From AP-15 sp050729795 (lineage in GTDB: Bacteria > Pseudomonadota > Alphaproteobacteria > ATCC43930 > CGMCC-115725), in the NCBI GenBank assembly GCA_050729795.1, contig JBOHME010000006.1, positions 1-64,000 on the forward strand: a stretch of 64,000 bases of DNA, given 5' to 3'. Positions 43,592 through 51,294 of the stretch are shown here, in pieces (the stretch's first letter is position 1; every line of letters starts with the position of its first letter). A model generated the notes under the pieces. The model was not told the origin of the DNA, searched no databases, and was given only the letters and a program-made list of their open reading frames with translations. Both the position numbers and the translations under genes were made by a program.

Positions 43592-44014
43592 TTGCGGCGG
43601 CGGATGAGCCTGCCGGAGGTCGTGCTGTGGCAGGCGCTGCGACAGAAGCGTCTCGCGGGTTTGAGAATTCGTCGGCAGCACCCGATCGGGCCCTACATCC
43701 TTGATTTTTATTGCCCGGCGGCGCGGCTGGCGATCGAGGTCGACGGGCTCGCGCACGACACGACGGTCGCGGCGCGGCGCGACGAGCGACGGCAGGCTTG
43801 GCTCTCGCAGCGCGGCATAACCGTATTGCGGGTGCGCGCTGTGGACGTGTTGCGCGACGAACGCCTGGAGGACGTGCTTCGCGCAATCGAGAACGCAGCC
43901 CGCTTTGGCGGCACCCCCTCCGGCGCGCTTTGCGCGCCACCTCCCCCGCGAAAGCTGGGGAGGAACCCGCCCACGGCGGTCGTAAACAATCCCAACTCAT
44001 TACGACCGAAATGA
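43592..44014 (+). CDS. DUF559 / endonuclease-domain protein
   Basis: A protein of the DUF559 family, related to Vsr/restriction-endonuclease folds. The full family core is visible: MSLPEVVLWQALRQKRLAGLR, then FRRQ-type IRRQHPIGPYILDFYCP, the catalytic-like LAIEVDGLAHD, and RGITVLRVRAVDVLRDERLEDVL. The start is uncertain: TTG at 43592 or ATG at 43604; homology-like residues (SSKPRGLRRR) extend upstream in frame without a good start. The last 40 codons run through palindromic repeat DNA (GALCAPPPPRKLGRNPP), so the natural C-terminus probably ended near AIENAARF. Function is unknown; such genes often travel with palindromic repeats. Confidence 0.75.
   Translation: MRRRMSLPEVVLWQALRQKRLAGLRIRRQHPIGPYILDFYCPAARLAIEVDGLAHDTTVAARRDERRQAWLSQRGITVLRVRAVDVLRDERLEDVLRAIENAARFGGTPSGALCAPPPPRKLGRNPPTAVVNNPNSLRPK
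43922..43963. repeat. Two tandem palindromes inside the 3' end of the DUF559 gene
   Basis: GGCGCGC-TTT-GCGCGCC (43922-43938) is followed by CCTCCCCCGC-GAAA-GCTGGGGAGG (43940-43963, one mismatch). The second hairpin matches the first hairpin on the other side of the gene, so the nuclease-like gene is bracketed by the same palindrome. Confidence 0.75.
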
Positions 44015-44311
44015 ACACCGTTCGCCAACAGGCCATAGAGGAGTTGCGGCAGATGGTGCTGGCGGCATTGGACGGGCATGATGCGGCGGAATGGCTGTTC
44101 GGCACGTGCGCGCGCGGCGAGCCGCGGCAGGCGAGCGACATCGATATCGCGATCCTGCCCCGAGGCGAGCTTCCGGTTGGCTTTTTCGCCGAGCTCGACG
44201 CGGACATCGAGGAAAGCACGACCTTATGATGTCGATCTCGTCGATCTGCGGCATGCCGACCGCGCCCTGATCGAGGAGGTGCTCCGCGAAGGCGTCAAAT
44301 GGCGGGATTAG
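44011..44311 (+). pseudogene. MNT-type nucleotidyltransferase (antitoxin-like), frameshifted
   Basis: A minimal nucleotidyltransferase of the MntA/HI0073 type, normally about 100 residues. It starts MNTVRQQAIEELRQ and has the family's pol-beta site as LFGTCARGEPRQASDIDIAIL (G-T/S-x-A-R-G-x8-D-x-D). After ELDADIEES the frame breaks near 44220 and a stop follows. The missing end, PYDVDLVDLRHADRALIEEV, is found in another frame up to 44311. A 2-base deletion in an expected STIPYDVD stretch would explain it. MNT proteins AMPylate and silence their HEPN partners, which here follows with a 13-base overlap. Probably inactive as read. Confidence 0.75.
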
Positions 44312-44701
44312 AGCGGCGGCTGGCCGAGGCCGAGGCGGCGCTCGCCACCCTCGACGAGGTCGCAGGCGAGGCAGATCGGTCGCTCGTCGGGCGTGATGGC
44401 GCGATCCTGCGGCTGATCTATACCTTCGAGGCGGTCTGGAAGGCCTGCCAGCAGCCGCTCGCCGAGCGCGAGGCTGTCGAAGCTGCATCGCCCAACAGCA
44501 CGATCCGCGCCGCAAGGCGGCTCGGCTGGCTGTCGGACGAAGATGCCCAGTGGGCGATCAGGGTGGGCCGCGACCGCAATCTCGCGGTCCATATGTATCG
44601 CGGCGAGATCGGTGCGGAAATAGCTCAGCGTCTTGCTGCCATGCCGCCCTCCTACGCGCTGGCTCGAAGCGCTGCAGCAGCGGGCGGCGGCGAGCGAATA
44701 A
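44299..44701 (+). pseudogene. HEPN-domain toxin-like protein (HepT/HI0074 type), 3' frameshift
   Basis: The helical partner of the MNT gene. It reads MAGLERRLAEAEAALATLDE, then GRDGAILRLIYTFEAVWKACQ, with the HEPN RNase motif as R-x4-H in DRNLAVHMYRG. At about 44660 the natural end is lost: the reading continues open for more than a kilobase antisense to the patatin gene, while a +1 shift gives the family-like end LEALQQRAAASE and a TAA at 44699-44701. MNT-HEPN pairs form toxin-antitoxin systems. Both members carry a frame error near their 3' ends, so the module is either decaying or affected by sequencing errors. Confidence 0.7.
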
Positions 44702-44727
44702 CGCCGCCAGTGCCGGAACCACGGGGG

Positions 44728-46452
44728 TCAGGCGAGGTTGGCGGCGACGAGGTATTTCTTCATCATGTCGATCACGTAATCGGTAACCGAGCCTTGCGCC
44801 GCGTGGGCGGCGATCCAGCCGAGTATCGCGCGCAGCGGGGTGCCGGAGAGCTCGGTCTCGGAAATCGCGCGAAACCGCCGCTCGATCGGGGCGCGGTAGC
44901 GCTCGGGATCGAGCTTGCCCTTGGGCCACGGATCGAGCGTCTCCGGCACTGCGCAGCGGCCGATCAGCGGGATGATCGGCAGAAATCCGGCACCGGCGCC
45001 GGGTCCGAACGCGGCGCGCTGCGCATCGCTCCAGCCGGCGAACAGCGGGTTGTCGTCGGCCAGCACAAATTCGCTGCGCAGCAAATCCTGGCAGTTCTTG
45101 CGCCCGAGCAGATAGTCGTAGCGCATGAAATCGGCGCAGGCGAAGCCGATAAACGCTCCGAGCCCGGCGCTGGCGATCGCCTTTTCGCCCAATGTCGTGC
45201 CGAGCTGCGGCGTCAGCATAAAGCGGCTGAACACGCTCTCGTCGGCGGCCATCGCCAGATCGCGGGAATCGTAACGCGTCTGCTGCATCACGGCACCCGC
45301 CACCGCGCCGACGGTGTGGGCAAAGCTTGTCAGCCCTTGCGGGCCCAGCGCCGCGCGGCCCGCGAACGGGTCGATCAGCAGCACCGCCCGATTGGCAAAA
45401 TGCGGGTCGCGCGGGTTGCTGCCGGCGATGCCGCACAGCGCGGCGCGGGCCAGCTCGATCGGCTCGTTGTCGGTCACCCCGCCATCGACCGCGAGAAAAT
45501 GATAATCCTCCGGCACATCTCCAGCCCCGTCGGGGATCAGCGCCTGCCAATCGGGGGTCAGGACGGTGTAAGAGACTGCCCCGGTGGCCGCCGCCATCGC
45601 CGCCGCGGCGACGAGCGGGGCGCTGAGCACCACCCGGTAGCGGTAATCTGCCATCGGCCGGGCGAGCGCCCGCGGTGGAAACCCGAGCGGAAAGGCCGCT
45701 GTGGCGCGCGCGAACCGGCTGAAATCGTCCCAGCTGGCGGCTTGCGGCAGGCGTTCCGCGGCGAAGTCGAGGGTCAGCTCGTCGGGGCGGAATTCCGGGA
45801 TCGGCTGACCTGGGTAATGCAATGCGAAGCGGATGAAATCGGCGTGATCGACATAGGCTTCACTGCGACCATTGCCGAAATCGAGCTTAAACGGGATGCC
45901 GCGCAGATTGGTCAGGGTCAGGATCACGCGCAGCGGCGCGGCGACCCAGCTGCGCGGCTGCTGGCGTTGACCGGTAAAGCCGATGATCGTCTGCGCGCCC
46001 TCGTCGATCGGAGCGCCGTTCAGCAATGAGGTGACCTCCTTGCCGATGTCGTCGGTATCGAGAAACCGGTCGAGGGTCAGTGTCTCGATCCATATGTCGT
46101 AGAGCGGGTTCCCGGTCGGCCCCTCGCCGACCAGCGTCCCGCGCGAGACCGGATCGAACGCGAAATTCAAGGCCCGCGCGGCGACCGCGGCGCATACGCC
46201 GCCGCCCGAGGTCCCGGTGACGACGCGCAGCACGACATTGTGCTTGGGCGCCACCGCATCGCCGGCGTCGCGCTGCTGCGTCCAGGCGTCGAGCGCCTCG
46301 ATCAGAAAATCGAGCGCACCGGCGGTATACGCCCCGGCCGAAACCGTGCCGCCGAGCACAAGGCCGAGCTCGAAGGTGCGCGGCGGCACCGCCGGGTCAT
46401 CAAGAAACCATTTGGCGATTTCCTTTTTGCTCGGCGGCGCCCGGTTGAACAT
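44728..46452 (-). CDS. Patatin-like phospholipase
   Basis: A 574-residue patatin-type lipid acyl hydrolase. The N-terminal oxyanion segment is LGLVLGGTVSAGAYTAGAL (glycine-rich, seen as GGTVSAGAYTAG). The nucleophile elbow is VTGTSGGGVCA and the catalytic Asp stands in AVDGGVTDNEPIELAR. The remaining 250 residues match the DUF3376-like extended patatins of proteobacteria only loosely. No signal peptide is evident. It is 11 bases downstream of the dienelactone hydrolase gene and probably cotranscribed with it. Confidence 0.87.
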   Translation of the reverse strand: MFNRAPPSKKEIAKWFLDDPAVPPRTFELGLVLGGTVSAGAYTAGALDFLIEALDAWTQQRDAGDAVAPKHNVVLRVVTGTSGGGVCAAVAARALNFAFDPVSRGTLVGEGPTGNPLYDIWIETLTLDRFLDTDDIGKEVTSLLNGAPIDEGAQTIIGFTGQRQQPRSWVAAPLRVILTLTNLRGIPFKLDFGNGRSEAYVDHADFIRFALHYPGQPIPEFRPDELTLDFAAERLPQAASWDDFSRFARATAAFPLGFPPRALARPMADYRYRVVLSAPLVAAAAMAAATGAVSYTVLTPDWQALIPDGAGDVPEDYHFLAVDGGVTDNEPIELARAALCGIAGSNPRDPHFANRAVLLIDPFAGRAALGPQGLTSFAHTVGAVAGAVMQQTRYDSRDLAMAADESVFSRFMLTPQLGTTLGEKAIASAGLGAFIGFACADFMRYDYLLGRKNCQDLLRSEFVLADDNPLFAGWSDAQRAAFGPGAGAGFLPIIPLIGRCAVPETLDPWPKGKLDPERYRAPIERRFRAISETELSGTPLRAILGWIAAHAAQGSVTDYVIDMMKKYLVAANLA

Positions 46453-46463
46453 CGGCGGGCGGG

Positions 46464-47126
46464 TCAGTCGAGATGCGCTTTCAAAAAGGCCGTCATGCGG
46501 TCCCAGGCCTGGTTGGCGCCGGCAACGTCATAGGCGGCGCTGCGTTCGTTGGCGAAGGCGTGCGCGGCGGCGTAGCGGTAGATCTCATGCCTGGCGCCGG
46601 CCGCGCGCAAGGCCCGCTCGAGATCGTCGACGAGAGCCGGGGTGCACCAATCGTCCTGGTTGGCGAAATGGCCCTGAAACGGTGCGCGAATCTTGGCCGG
46701 GTCGGCAAATTCCTTGGGTGGGATCCCGTAAAAGCACACCGCGGCCGCGATCTCGGGAACATGGACGGCGGCGGCAATCGTCAGCGCCCCACCCATGCAG
46801 AAGCCCATGACCGCGATCTTGCCGCTGTGCTCGGAGAGCTGGAGCGCAGCCCCGCGCAAATCCTGATGCGTGGCATCGGGAAAATCGAGCTCGGTCATCA
46901 AATGGTTGGCCTCGTCGGGTGCGCTCGTAACCCGGCCCTTGTAGAGATCGGGTGCCAATGCGTTGTAGCCGGCGCGGGCAAAGCGGTCGGCCACGCCGCA
47001 GATCTGGTCGTTCAGGCCCCACCATTCCTGGATCACGATGATCCCGGGCCGGCCGCGCCCGGCGGTCGCCAGATAGCCCTTGGTCGCCGTGCCGTCGGGG
47101 CGGGCGAAGTCGGTCATGATCCCCAT
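46464..47126 (-). CDS. Dienelactone hydrolase family protein
   Basis: A 220-residue alpha/beta hydrolase. The Cys-His-Asp triad type is clear: nucleophile Cys110 in VMGFCMGGA, with the preceding Glu34 in IQEWWGLND that activates the cysteine, and a C-terminal His in AAHAF. The family opens the lactone ring of dienelactones in chlorocatechol degradation, but many members act on other lactones or esters. It lies 30 bases downstream of the LLM oxidoreductase. Confidence 0.88.
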   Translation of the reverse strand: MGIMTDFARPDGTATKGYLATAGRGRPGIIVIQEWWGLNDQICGVADRFARAGYNALAPDLYKGRVTSAPDEANHLMTELDFPDATHQDLRGAALQLSEHSGKIAVMGFCMGGALTIAAAVHVPEIAAAVCFYGIPPKEFADPAKIRAPFQGHFANQDDWCTPALVDDLERALRAAGARHEIYRYAAAHAFANERSAAYDVAGANQAWDRMTAFLKAHLD

Positions 47127-47156
47127 CGCGATACTCCTCCTCTAAGCGGCACGGCG

Positions 47157-48173
47157 TCAGGCGTCGGCAAAGGCCGGCATCACCTCTCGGGTGAACAGCG
47201 CGATCGAGCGCATCGCTTCATCATGGCTGATCGTGCCAAAGGCAAAGTCGCAGACATAATAGTTGACCCCGGTCGCCCTCACCTCTCGAGCGATATACTC
47301 GCGGACCTGAGCGGGCGTGCCGGCAATCGCGTCACCGTGCTGTTGCAGAACGCCGAAATCCTCCGGAAGGGCGGCTTCGAGCGGGAACGGAACGTTGTAT
47401 TTGTGCCACAACAATCCCATGTGGTGCCGCCATGCCGGGTAACCGCGGTGTGCGGTGTCGAGTGCCTCGGCCTCGGTCTCGGCGATGATGATGTGGCGGT
47501 TGACGCCCAAGAGCGGCAGATCGGCCTCGGCGCGGCCGAGCTTGTGCCATTCGGCCCGATAGCTGTCGGTGATCGCGCGCACCTGCGCGGGCGGCCGCCG
47601 GGTCACCGTGTTGGCGGTATTTGCTGCCGCCCAGCCGACACTCGCCGGGTTGCCGAGCCCGTACCACAGTTCCGGAGATGGCTTCTGGAACGGCTTCATC
47701 GCGATCGGCACATGGTCGAAATCGTAGAATTCGCCGTGATAGGTCAGCTCGTCCTCGGTTAGGCCGAGCCGGATCACCTCGAAGGCTTCGCGGAACTGCG
47801 CCGCCCCGGTTGCGAAATCGACGCCGTAAAACCCGACCTCGACCGGCGAGATGCCACGGCCGACGCCATACATAAAGCGCCCGCCGCTCATCTGGTCGAG
47901 CATGCAGATTTCGTCGATCAGCCGCAGCGGATGGTAGAGCGGCAACAGATAGACCATCGGACCAAAGCGCAATTTTTTTGTCCGCTGCGCGACGGCTGCG
48001 AGAAACACGCTGGGTGACGGCGCGTAGCCCAAAGGCGTGTTGTGGTGCTCGGCCAGGTGATAGCCGTAAAACCCGGCGCGATCATAAGCCTCGGCGAGCT
48101 GAAGCCGCTCTTCGAAGTGCCGGTCGAGCGGCACGCCGCTGTCGTCCAAATGGTCGAAAATTCCGAAACGCAT
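47157..48173 (-). CDS. LLM-class flavin-dependent oxidoreductase
   Basis: A 338-residue luciferase-like monooxygenase (bacterial luciferase alpha fold). Typical segments are MRFGIFDHLDDSG at the N-terminus, AYDRAGFYGYHLAEHH and FGPMVYLLPLYHPLRLIDEICMLDQMSGGRF (seen in part as LIDEICMLDQMSGGRF). YGVGRGISPVEVGFYGVDF and the later LWYGLGNPASVGWAA also match. It uses reduced FMN for oxygen insertion into an unknown substrate. It stands in one direction with the GMC oxidoreductase and dienelactone hydrolase genes. Confidence 0.88.
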   Translation of the reverse strand: MRFGIFDHLDDSGVPLDRHFEERLQLAEAYDRAGFYGYHLAEHHNTPLGYAPSPSVFLAAVAQRTKKLRFGPMVYLLPLYHPLRLIDEICMLDQMSGGRFMYGVGRGISPVEVGFYGVDFATGAAQFREAFEVIRLGLTEDELTYHGEFYDFDHVPIAMKPFQKPSPELWYGLGNPASVGWAAANTANTVTRRPPAQVRAITDSYRAEWHKLGRAEADLPLLGVNRHIIIAETEAEALDTAHRGYPAWRHHMGLLWHKYNVPFPLEAALPEDFGVLQQHGDAIAGTPAQVREYIAREVRATGVNYYVCDFAFGTISHDEAMRSIALFTREVMPAFADA

Positions 48174-48231
48174 GGAAAGCCTCCTCGATACGCTATTGCC
48201 GCATTGCCGCGAAGGCGGGGACCCTTGGACC

Positions 48232-49950
48232 TCAGGAAGCCGCGACCATCGCGTCGGCGATTTTTTCCGCGGTCATCAGGGTCGGGAAATTGGTGTTGGC
48301 GCAGGGCACCGTGGGAAAGAGGGAGGCGTCGACGACGCGCAGTCCGGCGACACCGCGCACCCGCGCCTGATTGTCGGTCACCGCCATCGGATCATCGTCC
48401 GAACCCATACGGCAGGTGCAGGTCGCGTGCCACACCCCGATTGCATTCTTGCGGATGAACTCTTCGAGCGCGTCGTCATCGGTCATCAGCTGGTCAAAGC
48501 GGTAACCTTCGACAATGACCTTTTCGATGACCATGCGGCGCAGCCAGGCGGGGCCGTCGAGCAGTTTCGCGATGACGTTGGTGATGCGCCGGTTTTTGGC
48601 ATTGACGACGCCGATCTTGCGCACCCGCTCGGTGTAGCTTGCCGGAAACGGGTTGCTGGTCGCTTCGCTCAGCGCCGCGCTGACCTGCATCGTACCGAGC
48701 CGGCGGAACCCATCCATCAACCGGTCGAGGTCGCGCCGATCGGAGAGGAGGTTGAACTCGACGACCGGCTCGGCCCGCCAATCGCGCGAGGCGAGCCTGA
48801 CCTGCCCGGTTTCGGAGAAGGTCTTGTAGACCGCTGCCAAGAGCGAGCCGATCTGCTCACCGACCGCGTGCCAGGCGGATTTCGAAACCCCGGCGACAAA
48901 CATGTCGCCCTTGGGCGCGCCGCCGATCCCCGACGAATAGCGCAGCGCCAGCAGGATGTGGCGCCGGGTCAGCCCGTTGAGCCGCGAGCCCGGCTTGATA
49001 AACGACGAGACGGAGATCGACGGATGGTCCATCAGCCGCTGTCCGACCCCGGGGACATTGGCGACAATGTCGATGCCGAGATCGCGCAGCTGTCCAGCCG
49101 GCCCGATCCCGGCGCGCAAGAGGTGCGCCGGCGAATGGATCGCTCCCGACGAGACGATGACCTCGCCGCGCCCTTCGCCGACGCGGAACTCGGTCTCCTT
49201 GCCCTTGACCATCGCCTTGACGCCGACGCAGCGGGTGCCCTCGAACAGCAGCCCTTTGACCTGGGTCTCGGCAGAGATCGTCAGATTGTTGCGCAGCCGC
49301 GTGCCGGGATCGAGATAGCCGATCGCCGCCGACACCCGGCGGTCGTACAAATTCGAGATCGTGATCGGGAAATAGCCGTCCCGGAACTCGCCGTTCTGGT
49401 CCTGGATAAAGGAGAAGCCTGCTTCCTCGAACGCCTTGGCGACTGCCTTGGCATGGCCGTTCCACAGATCGGGGAAAATGCGGCGGACCGGGATGCGGCC
49501 GTCCTTGCCGTGCCACGGCCCGTCAAAATCCATGTCGCGCTCGACCTTTTTGAAATAGGGCAAGACCGCGTTCCAGTTCCACCCGGCCGCACCCTTCGCC
49601 TCCCACTCGTCATAATCGGTGGGCGCCCCGCGATTGGCGAGCTGACCGTTGATCGATGAGCCGCCGCCCAATACGCGCGCCTGCTCGTATTTGCGCAATG
49701 GCGGACGGTTCTCTTCGGGCCGGTTGTGGGAGATGATTTCGGTGTGGACCTTGAGCTCGGTCCAATGAAAGCGCGGGTCGAAATAGGCGGTGCCGGGATA
49801 AGAATCGAGGATTTCGGGCGGCACCCTGCCATGCGGCGTGTCTTGTCCCGCTTCGCACAGCAGCACCCGGTTGGCGCTCCTGGCCGACAGCCGGTTGGCC
49901 ATGACCGAGCCGGCCGACCCGCCGCCGACGATGATGAAATCGTAATCCAT
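48232..49950 (-). CDS. GMC family oxidoreductase
   Basis: A 572-residue glucose-methanol-choline flavoprotein oxidising an alcohol. The FAD dinucleotide motif is IIVGGGSAGSVMANRLS at the N-terminus. GMC signature 1 is RVLGGGSSINGQLANRG, signature 2 is SSGAIHSPAHLLRAGIGP, and the C-terminal catalytic His region is GVWHATCTCRMG followed by LRVVDASLFPTVP. The ATG at 49950 starts MDYDFIIVGGG. It is divergent from the MaoC hydratase gene with 138 bases between them. The substrate is unknown; choline dehydrogenase-like enzymes are nearest in pattern. Confidence 0.92.
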   Translation of the reverse strand: MDYDFIIVGGGSAGSVMANRLSARSANRVLLCEAGQDTPHGRVPPEILDSYPGTAYFDPRFHWTELKVHTEIISHNRPEENRPPLRKYEQARVLGGGSSINGQLANRGAPTDYDEWEAKGAAGWNWNAVLPYFKKVERDMDFDGPWHGKDGRIPVRRIFPDLWNGHAKAVAKAFEEAGFSFIQDQNGEFRDGYFPITISNLYDRRVSAAIGYLDPGTRLRNNLTISAETQVKGLLFEGTRCVGVKAMVKGKETEFRVGEGRGEVIVSSGAIHSPAHLLRAGIGPAGQLRDLGIDIVANVPGVGQRLMDHPSISVSSFIKPGSRLNGLTRRHILLALRYSSGIGGAPKGDMFVAGVSKSAWHAVGEQIGSLLAAVYKTFSETGQVRLASRDWRAEPVVEFNLLSDRRDLDRLMDGFRRLGTMQVSAALSEATSNPFPASYTERVRKIGVVNAKNRRITNVIAKLLDGPAWLRRMVIEKVIVEGYRFDQLMTDDDALEEFIRKNAIGVWHATCTCRMGSDDDPMAVTDNQARVRGVAGLRVVDASLFPTVPCANTNFPTLMTAEKIADAMVAAS

Positions 49951-50088
49951 CTCCCTCCCTCGCAAGCCCGACCGCCATGTCTCCGGGATGCGTGGCACGA
50001 GCCCGGCAGCGGCGACTTTCTCACCATCATGATGTAATGCAATCGGCCGCAGCCGGATCAAGCCTGGCCAACATCACCAGAGGTGATT

Positions 50089-50568
50089 GTGACCGCAACC
50101 GATTTCGCCGCGCCGATCAACGACCGCTGGTTCGAGGATTACGTGCCTGGTGCCGTCTATGAATATGGTGATGTCGCGATCGGTGAAGCCGAGATCGTAG
50201 ACTTCGCCCGCCGCTTCGATCCGCAAACGATGCATACCGATCCTGCCGCCGCGGCGCAGGGCGATTTTGGCGGGCTGATCGCCAGCGGTTGGCACACCGC
50301 CGGGGTGATGATGCGGCTCTTCGTCGCGCATTTTCTGTCGCGTGTCGCGAGCCTTGCCTCACCCGGCATCGACGAATTGCGCTGGACGCGGCCGGTGCGG
50401 CCAGGCGACCGGCTGCACATCCGCGTCACCGTGCTCGAGGCGACCCGCTCGCGCTCGCGGCCCGACCGCGGCATGGTGCGCAGCCTCGTCGAGGTGTTGA
50501 ACCAGAATGGCGAGGTGGTGATGAGCCTGAAGCCGATGAATCTGCTGCGCTGCCGGGAACAGGCATGA
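50089..50568 (+). CDS. MaoC family dehydratase
   Basis: A 159-residue hot-dog fold protein, an enoyl-CoA hydratase-like enzyme. The hydratase motif is present as FARRFDPQTMHTDPAAA, with catalytic Asp and His, and SGWHTAGVMMRLF follows. Two in-frame GTG codons (50083 and 50089) are possible starts; 50089 has an AGAGG at a better distance. Its TGA overlaps the ATG of the phosphoesterase gene, so the two are coupled. Confidence 0.88.
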   Translation: MTATDFAAPINDRWFEDYVPGAVYEYGDVAIGEAEIVDFARRFDPQTMHTDPAAAAQGDFGGLIASGWHTAGVMMRLFVAHFLSRVASLASPGIDELRWTRPVRPGDRLHIRVTVLEATRSRSRPDRGMVRSLVEVLNQNGEVVMSLKPMNLLRCREQA

Positions 50569-51158
50569 AAATCGGCATCGTCTCCGATCTGCACTGCAAC
50601 CATCTGGGCTTGCGGCGTGCATTGGAGATTATCGGCGATGTCGACGAGCTCCTCTGCCTTGGCGACAGCATCTATGAATATCGCTTCTCGAACGAGGTGG
50701 TGCGGCTTCTCAGAGAGCGTGGCGCGCGGGTGATCCTCGGCAATCACGAGGAGGGCTTCTACGGCGCCCAGGGGGCACGGGCGCGCGGTGCCGACTGGAT
50801 CGACCCCGGACTGCTCGGCTGGCTCGCCCGCCGACCCCACCGGCTCGACCTCGAGTTCGGCGGCAAGCGGCTGCTGGCCGTGCATTCGACACCGTGGGAG
50901 CCGCGCGGAACCTATGTTTATCCGCATAGCGACCTGCTTCAGCGGTTTGCCGAGGCCGAGGCCGACTTTGTGCTCTACGGCCACACCCATCACCAACTGG
51001 TGCGGCGGGTCGGACACGTGCTGGTGATCAATCCCGGCTCGGCCGGCGAAGCCCGCGACAGCGGCAACGGCAGACAGCTCTCCTGCGCCGTTCTGGATAC
51101 CGCGAGCGAGGAGGTCGTGCTGACCGATTTCCCCGACCCAAGCCGCTCCTCAGCCTAG
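50565..51158 (+). CDS. Metallophosphoesterase family protein
   Basis: A 197-residue calcineurin-like phosphoesterase of the YfcE/MJ0936 type. Metal-binding motifs are all visible: SDLHCN (D-x-H), CLGDSI (GD), LGNHEEG (GNHE) and YGHTHHQL (GHTH), in the right order. INPGSAGEARD closes the site. It probably cleaves a phosphodiester or phosphomonoester; the family has no single substrate. Coupled to the MaoC gene by an ATGA overlap. Confidence 0.9.
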   Translation: MKIGIVSDLHCNHLGLRRALEIIGDVDELLCLGDSIYEYRFSNEVVRLLRERGARVILGNHEEGFYGAQGARARGADWIDPGLLGWLARRPHRLDLEFGGKRLLAVHSTPWEPRGTYVYPHSDLLQRFAEAEADFVLYGHTHHQLVRRVGHVLVINPGSAGEARDSGNGRQLSCAVLDTASEEVVLTDFPDPSRSSA

Positions 51159-51268
51159 CGAAGACCGAGATTGCGAAACTCCGCGCGCAGCGAGCTCAGG
51201 GCCAAGAGGCAATAGAGGCCCGCCAGAGTGACCGCGACAGCGGTGCCGACAACCAGCGACTTTTTCAT
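51155..51268 (-). CDS. 37-residue predicted membrane microprotein
   Basis: A short frame, MKKSLVVGTAVAVTLAGLYC and on to the stop. Two N-terminal lysines precede a single hydrophobic helix (LVVGTAVAVTLAGLYCLLAL), and a basic tail follows. The ATG has GGGAGAG upstream at six bases. Four bases of its end overlap the convergent phosphoesterase gene. It starts 26 bases after the hydantoinase stop, in the same direction, so it may be the last gene of that transcript. No family recognised. Confidence 0.5.
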   Translation of the reverse strand: MKKSLVVGTAVAVTLAGLYCLLALSSLRAEFRNLGLR

Positions 51269-51294
51269 GATCTCTCCCGGCCGGTGCGGCGTCC

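Noticed and set aside
44299..46029. 576-codon open frame on the plus strand continuing past the HEPN region
   Set aside because: Only the first 120 codons match the HEPN family; the rest is antisense to the patatin gene. I treat it as a frameshifted HEPN gene followed by a shadow frame.
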